The notes under the pieces: generated by a model
What the model was told of the DNA's origin: nothing
Seen by the model: only the letters and a program-made list of their open reading frames with translations
Database searches by the model: none
Position numbers and translations under genes: made by a program
Shown: positions 22,298 through 26,712 of the stretch, piece by piece
How positions within the stretch are numbered: the first letter of the stretch is position 1
Layout: each line of letters opens with the position of its first letter
Assembly: GCA_958451615.1 (NCBI GenBank)
Contig: CAUDQR010000028.1
Coordinates: 1-26,712 of the forward strand
Direction of reading: 5' to 3'
DNA: 26,712 bases
Source: an uncultured Collinsella sp.
GTDB taxonomy: Bacteria; Actinomycetota; Coriobacteriia; Coriobacteriales; Coriobacteriaceae

Positions 22298-23487
22298 ATG
22301 AGTATCGTATTGTCACATACCACTGCAAAAGCGGTCTACCAAGCCGCGCATTCGGTGTCTGCGAAAGACATCGAGTCCTGCAGCTCTGCCGCAATTTACG
22401 GATCGTGCCCCACCGGAGCGCTCCTCGATGCGGCCGCAGAATGGCTTATCAAACATGATGTTGCCCGCGACGCAAATGAATCCCTCGAGGTCATGGTGTT
22501 TGATCGTAGGAACGCGCGCTACGCGATGGACTGTCGATGCCACGTTTCGTCAAAGCGATTCTCATGCTCGCGTTTTATAGAGCTAGAAGATGACATCTAC
22601 ATTGTTGGCGTTGAGCTTTGTGCACTTCAGGCCGCCACCTATCTCCCTTTTCGCGAACTAGTGGAGTACTACTTTGAACTGTGCGGCGCTTATTCCCTAG
22701 GAACCGGCTCTTCCACCTCCTATACCGAGCGTTTCGCGCTTACCTCGACCGAGAGGCTAAAGCAGTTCTTTAATTCCATTACCAGATGCGACGGTTTGGC
22801 CCTTGCCCGAAAGGCGATTCAATGTGTACGCGATGGATGCCGGTCTCCCATGGAAACGGCATTTGTCATGATGCTTACGCTGCCCAAAAGCGAAGGAGAG
22901 CTTGGCATCAAGGGAGTTGAGACCGACTACGAAGTGAAGGTCACCGCTGCAGCAAAGGACCTCACAAGACGCAAAAAGTTCTATATGGATGCGTATCTAA
23001 AGAAATCTCGCACAGACGTTGAATACAACGGTTTTATCACGACGCGGAAGAAGACCGCGCCATCGACGAAGAACGCAAGAACGCACTTGCGTCCATGGGC
23101 TACGGAATCATCACCGTCAGCCGTTATTCCTTTATGCATGCCAGCTCTTTCGTTAGGGTCATGGAGGCAATCCAACGAAAAGAAGGTATACGCCCCTCGC
23201 GTCTGCCAAAAGACTTTCGAATCACGCAAGAGGACCTGAGACTGTTTGTGCTCAGACAGTTTATTGAGGAGAAGAAACGAATCCAGGAGGAGCTTCGCCA
23301 GGATTCCGAAGAGCGTCAACGAATCGACCTCGAAAAAGCAATGTTCGAAGGCATCACGTTGGATGATCCGACGATTAACGAAGCGTCGGTAATCGATGAC
23401 ATGCAGACTGCCGAACCCGACAGCCCATCACTCAACCAAACAAGCAGCTTCACGCCCGAGGGCAGGGTCTTCGGGGCCGGAAACTAG
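22298..23487 (+). pseudogene. Frameshifted DUF559/Vsr-like nuclease gene (paralogue B)
   Basis: Two overlapping frames make one protein of about 396 aa. Frame one runs from ATG 22298 through SPME (183-186), MDAYL (Asp231) and DVEYNGF (Glu242). At the T-run 23032-23035 the homology moves to the -1 frame, which continues YHDAEED, DEERKNALASMGYGIITVSR and a long charged C-terminal helix to TAG at 23487. One extra T would restore GFYHD and the E-x-x-G-x-x-H nuclease motif. Without it the first frame ends 68 codons later in unrelated sequence. No ribosome site precedes the ATG; N-terminal LSHTTA looks natural for such proteins. Motif order matches the gene at 13008-14057. The break may be a real mutation, phase variation or a base-calling error. 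Confidence 0.75.
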
Positions 23488-23516
23488 GCTGACTAACAAG
23501 GTGGGTACCCTAGCGA

Positions 23517-23731
23517 CGTGCAAAATTGCGAGTATTCAGCAGAGCCGGGTGTCCATTACCCTCGAGTGGATCCAAAAGTGAAGCGAAATCACTCTTGCGT
23601 GAGAACGTTAGGCAACATTTGAGGAAGAACTCATCGGTTTACCACCCTAAGATAACTCTTTAACTGCATTATTTGGCCTGCGATAAATTAACAGACCCCC
23701 TATCGTTGCAGAATACTCCAATTTTTGCACG
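23517..23731. repeat. 215-bp region bounded by imperfect 24-bp inverted repeats
   Basis: GTGCAAAATTGCGAGTATTC begins at 23518; its imperfect inverse, reading GTGCAAAAATTGGAGTATTC on the minus strand, ends at 23730. A third copy lies at 22131 on the near side of the frameshifted gene in the same direction as the first. The enclosed DNA has no gene and is AT-rich. The 23488-23832 stretch holds nothing else recognisable. MITE-like or recombination-derived repeats are both possible. Confidence 0.55.
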
Positions 23732-23832
23732 GCGCAGGGGCACCCACCCCGGCATCACCTATCAAAACCGCTTAGTCCGGGATCTCGTCCGCTTTTCCTC
23801 ATTATTTTGTACGACGGATTGCCTAAACGATA

Positions 23833-23892
23833 TTGACATATGAACATGCGCTCATATACTCGGAAGTAAGTTATATGAGCGCATGTTCATAT
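23833..23892 (+). promoter_or_regulatory. Promoter with two inverted ArsR-family operators
   Basis: TTGACA (23833-23838) and TATACT (23855-23860) are spaced by 16 nt, a near-perfect sigma-70 promoter. Box 1, ATATGAACATGCGCTCATAT (23838-23857), fills the spacer and touches both hexamers. Box 2, ATATGAGCGCATGTTCATAT (23873-23892), is its exact reverse complement and covers the likely start of transcription. Each box is itself a dyad with ATATGA/TCATAT ends, as expected for SmtB/CzrA-type repressors. Bound repressor would block polymerase; metal would release it. Confidence 0.85.
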
Positions 23893-23906
23893 GAAAGGAT
23901 ATTGCA

Positions 23907-24272
23907 ATGAGCATCCGCGTTGATGAAACGAAACCCGACATCGAGGCCACCGAGCCCGCGATCCCCACCACCTGCTCGCCCGAGGACCTTCCCGACGAGG
24001 AACTTCTCTACGACCTCGCCGACCTGTTCAAGGTCTTCAGCGACACCACGCGCATCAAGATTCTCTATGCACTCATGGGTCGCGAGCTGTGTGTGGCGGA
24101 CATCGCCGAAGCGACCGAAACCTCGCAGTCGGCAGTATCGCACCAGCTGCGCACGCTTAAGCAGTCGCACCTGGTCAAGTTCCGCCGCGACGGCCGCAAC
24201 ATCCTCTACTCGCTTGCCGACGATCACGTCTACACCATGCTTAACCAGGGCATGAGCCATATCTGCGAATAG
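23907..24272 (+). CDS. ArsR/SmtB-family metal-sensing repressor
   Basis: 121 aa. The winged helix core runs from about 32 to 105, with FSDTTRIKILYALMGRELCVADIAE leading into the recognition helix TSQSAVSHQLRTLKQ. The C-terminal helix has Asp105, His107, His118 and Glu121 in exactly the D-x-H-x10-H-x2-E spacing of the alpha-5 zinc site of SmtB/CzrA. One Cys (62) lies in the alpha-3 position LCV, which could add Cd/Pb sensing, and Cys23 lies in the N-terminal arm. GAAAGGAT precedes the ATG. Inverted operators overlap its own promoter, and a third operator precedes the ATPase, so it should repress itself, the HMA protein and the exporter until Zn/Cd binds. Confidence 0.95.
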   Translation: MSIRVDETKPDIEATEPAIPTTCSPEDLPDEELLYDLADLFKVFSDTTRIKILYALMGRELCVADIAEATETSQSAVSHQLRTLKQSHLVKFRRDGRNILYSLADDHVYTMLNQGMSHICE

Positions 24273-24335
24273 CAATCAACCACGGTATCAGCGCGGCCAG
24301 CACCCAGACCGCTAACACAGGGAAAGGAACCCACC

Positions 24336-24554
24336 ATGAAAAAGCAGTTCAAGCTCGACGAGATCGATTGCGCCAACTGCGCGCGTGAACTTCAGGACGA
24401 GCTGGCTAAGCTCGATGGCGTCAAGTCCGTTTCGGTCAACTTTATGACCCAGAAGCTGACGCTCGAGGCTGACGACGCCGAGTTCGACGAGGTCCTGGAC
24501 CGCGTCGTTGAGTTCACCGCCGACGCCGAGCCGGACTGCGAAATCATTCTCTAA
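24336..24554 (+). CDS. Free-standing heavy-metal-associated (HMA) domain protein
   Basis: 72 aa, a single ferredoxin-like HMA domain. The metal motif is DCANCA with Cys12 and Cys15; the Asp just before the first Cys matches Zn/Cd/Pb-type HMA domains rather than the copper form (M-T/H-C-x-x-C). The chain ends in DCEIIL with one further Cys. GGAAAGGAA precedes the ATG by 8 nt. The gene lies 63 bp after the repressor in the same transcript and is followed by a hairpin. The adjacent ATPase has no HMA domain, so this protein probably supplies it in trans, delivering or buffering the metal. Confidence 0.92.
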   Translation: MKKQFKLDEIDCANCARELQDELAKLDGVKSVSVNFMTQKLTLEADDAEFDEVLDRVVEFTADAEPDCEIIL

Positions 24555-24575
24555 CCCGCGCATACGTTGACCTGT

Positions 24576-24598
24576 AAGGCCGCGCTTGCCGCGGCCTT
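24576..24598 (+). terminator. Hairpin between HMA protein and ATPase genes
   Basis: AAGGCCGCG (24576-24584) pairs with CGCGGCCTT (24590-24598). With little T-tract it is probably a partial terminator separating the repressor-HMA transcript from the ATPase, which has its own operator just downstream. Confidence 0.6.
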
Positions 24599-24611
24599 TG
24601 CTCGCGAAATT

Positions 24612-24631
24612 ATATGAGCAAGTGTTCATAC
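24612..24631 (+). promoter_or_regulatory. Third ArsR-family operator, before the P-type ATPase
   Basis: ATATGAGCAAGTGTTCATAC matches box 2 upstream of the repressor at 16 of 20 positions and keeps the ATATGA/TTCATA ends. It lies 22 nt before the ATPase start codon. A clear promoter hexamer pair is not seen, but the site implies separate control of the exporter by the same repressor. Confidence 0.75.
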
Positions 24632-24653
24632 ACTCAAATGGGAGGTTTGAATC

Positions 24654-26606
24654 ATGGCAGCCGCCGATCCCAAAAAGAAAAAGAAGAAGCGCAAGAAGAA
24701 AGAGTCCCTTGAGCACAAGCGCAACCGCATCCTGGTAGCACTGGGCATTTTTGCCGTTGTTTATGCCCTCGACGAGCTCGGCGCCCTCACTATCGCATTT
24801 GGGGAGCCTGGCAACATCTACGCCAGCTTCGCGCTGTTCCTCGTGCCGTTTTTGATTGCCGGATACGACGTACTGCAAAAGGCATTCAATAACATCCGCC
24901 GCGGCAAGGCCTTCGACGAGAGTTTCCTTATGGCAGTCGCGACCATCGGCGCGTTTGCCATGGTGCTCTTCCCCGATACCGACCCGCACATGGCCGAAGG
25001 CGCCGCCGTCATGCTGTTCTACCAGGTCGGCGAGCTGTTCCAGGCATACGCTGTGGGCAAGAGCCGCAAGTCGATCAGTGCCATGATGGACATCGCGCCC
25101 GACTACGCTAACGTCGAGCAGCCCGACGGCACGCTCGAGCAAGTCTTCCCCGATGACATCGCCGTCGGCACCGTCATCGTCGTCAAGCCTGGCGAGCGCG
25201 TGCCCATCGACGGCATCATCGTCGATGGCGAGACACAGCTCGATACCGCCGCCCTTACTGGCGAGTCAGTCCCCCGTCCGGCCAAAACCGGAGACGATAT
25301 CATCAGCGGTTGCATCAACATGACGGGCCTCATCCACGTGCGCACCACCAAGCCCTTTGGCGAGTCCACCGTCGCGCGCGTCCTGGAACTCGTGGAGAAT
25401 GCCAGCGAAAAGAAGGCGCGCACCGAGAACTTCATCACGCGCTTCGCCCGCGTCTACACGCCCGCCGTCACCGGCGCGGCCGCGGTACTCGCGCTCGGCG
25501 GCGGTTTGGTCACCGGCGCCTGGTCCAACTGGATCCTGCGCGGCCTGACCTTCCTGGTCGTCAGCTGCCCGTGTGCGCTCGTGATCAGCGTGCCGCTCAG
25601 TTTCTTTGGCGGCATCGGCGGCGCGTCCAAGCTGGGCGTTCTCATCAAGGGTTCCAACTACCTCGAGACGCTCGCCGATGTGGACACCGTCGTCTTTGAC
25701 AAGACGGGCACCCTCACCAACGGCACGTTCTCGGTCGTCGCGGTGCACCCCGAGGCAGGCTATACCGAGCAGTCGCTACTCGAGGTCGCAGCCCTCGCCG
25801 AGTCGTTCTCCGACCATCCCATCGCGCAGTCGGTGCGCACCGCCTTCCAGGGCGAGCTCGATCCCAAGCGCGTAAGCGACTCCGCCAACGACGCGGGCCA
25901 TGGCGTGACGGCGACTATCGACAGCAAACATGTCGTCGTCGGCAACGCCAAGATGCTTGCTGCGGCCGGTATCGACGCTCCCAATTGCGAGGTCGTCGGT
26001 ACGATCCTCCACGTGCTCGTCGACGGCACCTATGCCGGCCACATCGTAATTGCCGACACCATCAAGGTCGATGCGGAGCAAACGATTCTCGACCTGCACG
26101 CCGCCGGCGTCAAGCGCACCGTCATGCTCACGGGCGACCGCGAGGAGGTTGCGGCGTCTGTGGCCAAGCAGCTCGGCCTCGACGAGTTCCACGCGCAGCT
26201 GCTGCCGGGCGACAAGGTCGAGCGTGTTGAAGCGCTGCTCGCGGCCGAAAGTGGCAAGGGCAAGCTCGCCTTTGTCGGCGACGGTATCAACGACGCGCCT
26301 GTGCTTACGCGCGCTGATGTGGGCATTGCCATGGGCGCCATGGGTTCCGACGCCGCGATCGAGGCCGCCGACGTGGTGCTGATGGACGACAAGCCGTCCA
26401 ACATCTCCCGTGCGATCCGCGTAGCACGCAAGACCATGTCGATTGTTTGGCAGAACATCATCTTTGCGCTGGGTATTAAGCTGCTGATTTTGGTGCTGGC
26501 AGCGCTGGGCATCGCCAATATGTGGCTTGCCGTCTTTGGCGACGTGGGCGTGGCGATCATCGCCATCCTGAACGCCATGCGCGCGATGGGTGTCAAGAAC
26601 CTGTAG
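24654..26606 (+). CDS. Zn/Cd/Pb-exporting P1B-type ATPase without N-terminal HMA domain
   Basis: 650 aa. Motifs in order: TGES (202-205, actuator), SCPCALV (Cys305, Cys307, ion site in the sixth helix), DKTGTLT (Asp349, phosphorylated), SDHPIA (His388), MLTGD (491-495), GDGINDAP (542-549) and a final-helix GDVG (Asp630). The CPC motif plus this Asp fits the Zn/Cd/Pb subgroup (ZntA/CadA, P1B-2). It pumps metal out of the cytosol at the cost of ATP. The N-terminus has no CxxC domain; it starts with a strongly basic run (a Lys/Arg-rich stretch at residues 7-16) before the first helix (about 25-48). GGGAGG lies 8 nt before the ATG. A neighbouring 72-aa HMA protein likely takes the missing role. 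Confidence 0.96.
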   Translation: MAAADPKKKKKKRKKKESLEHKRNRILVALGIFAVVYALDELGALTIAFGEPGNIYASFALFLVPFLIAGYDVLQKAFNNIRRGKAFDESFLMAVATIGAFAMVLFPDTDPHMAEGAAVMLFYQVGELFQAYAVGKSRKSISAMMDIAPDYANVEQPDGTLEQVFPDDIAVGTVIVVKPGERVPIDGIIVDGETQLDTAALTGESVPRPAKTGDDIISGCINMTGLIHVRTTKPFGESTVARVLELVENASEKKARTENFITRFARVYTPAVTGAAAVLALGGGLVTGAWSNWILRGLTFLVVSCPCALVISVPLSFFGGIGGASKLGVLIKGSNYLETLADVDTVVFDKTGTLTNGTFSVVAVHPEAGYTEQSLLEVAALAESFSDHPIAQSVRTAFQGELDPKRVSDSANDAGHGVTATIDSKHVVVGNAKMLAAAGIDAPNCEVVGTILHVLVDGTYAGHIVIADTIKVDAEQTILDLHAAGVKRTVMLTGDREEVAASVAKQLGLDEFHAQLLPGDKVERVEALLAAESGKGKLAFVGDGINDAPVLTRADVGIAMGAMGSDAAIEAADVVLMDDKPSNISRAIRVARKTMSIVWQNIIFALGIKLLILVLAALGIANMWLAVFGDVGVAIIAILNAMRAMGVKNL

Positions 26607-26613
26607 CGCCTGT

Positions 26614-26705
26614 GGTCCCTCCGGCCGGGACCGGGCTTGGTTTTGAAAACGTCCTCGACCAATGAAGTGCCCCCGTTCTGCTCCTTCGGAGCTACGAACG
26701 GGGGC
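26614..26705 (+). terminator. Double hairpin terminator after the ATPase
   Basis: A small stem (GGTCCC at 26614-26619 with GGGACC at 26627-26632, followed by GGTTTTG) precedes a stronger one: GCCCCCGTTC (26669-26678) with GAACGGGGGC (26696-26705) and an inner GCTCC/GGAGC stem, followed by GTTTC at the window end. The second is a good intrinsic terminator. Confidence 0.8.
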
Positions 26706-26712
26706 GTTTCTG

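Noticed and set aside
23026..23040. Programmed -1 ribosomal frameshift in the nuclease gene
   Set aside because: There is no X-XXY-YYZ slippery heptamer in frame and no obvious downstream pseudoknot; simple loss of a T is the easier explanation.
1..26712. CRISPR arrays, tRNA or rRNA genes, integrases
   Set aside because: I saw no regularly spaced direct repeats with unique spacers, no tRNA cloverleaf and no recombinase or transposase gene on either strand.

Overview
The window is about 26.7 kb of GC-rich chromosome, densely packed with genes on both strands. The gene content (ATP-type PEP carboxykinase, a serC-serA pair, DegV, B3/B4-domain protein, tandem histidine phosphatases), the high GC, and abundant intergenic palindromes with a TGCCTGTCCCCTTT core together suggest a gut actinobacterium of the class Coriobacteriia, most like Collinsella. 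This assignment is from memory of such genomes; no search was run.

Layout. Positions 1-520 hold the 3' end of trpS, a strong hairpin and the first of five REP-like palindromes. From 520 to 5134 every gene is on the minus strand: a single-domain MGMT-like protein, DegV, a MarR regulator, a B3/B4 tRNA-synthetase-like domain protein with a structured leader, and pckA. A divergent intergenic region with a LacI-type palindrome and a second REP-like family leads to a Wzx/MATE-like flippase (5487-7061). Next come a 123-bp inverted-repeat element, a minus-strand PPP-type phosphoesterase and a plus-strand K+/H+-type antiporter with two RCK_C-like domains. serC-serA (10300-12660) forms the serine synthesis unit. 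It is followed by a minus-strand orphan protein with a DUF559/Vsr-like nuclease C-terminus, then an M20 peptidase and a reduced DUF1015-like protein. A minus-strand group (16284-18234) contains two tandem histidine phosphatases and a nitroreductase preceded by a good DtxR/IdeR iron-box match. DUF308 and YaiI-like genes run on the plus strand, then a minus-strand His-rich metal exporter (ArsP_2/putative Mn exporter type), then a DEDDh exonuclease.

From 22016 to 23830 the DNA is more AT-rich and looks accessory. It holds a second, diverged member of the same DUF559-like nuclease family, broken by a single-base frameshift in a T-run and surrounded by three copies of a ~24-bp repeat. The window ends with a complete metal-resistance locus: an ArsR/SmtB repressor with an intact alpha-5 Zn site, a free-standing 72-aa HMA metallochaperone, and a P1B-type Cd/Zn ATPase that lacks its own HMA domain. 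Three matching ~20-bp operators sit at the two promoters of this locus, one inside the spacer of a near-consensus promoter.

The most interesting points are the two paralogous nuclease-like orphan proteins (one intact, one frameshifted), REP palindromes that bracket single genes in opposite orientation, the three-operator split-HMA metal operon, a leader with mutually exclusive hairpins before the B3/B4 gene, and a SerA that appears to lack its catalytic glutamate.
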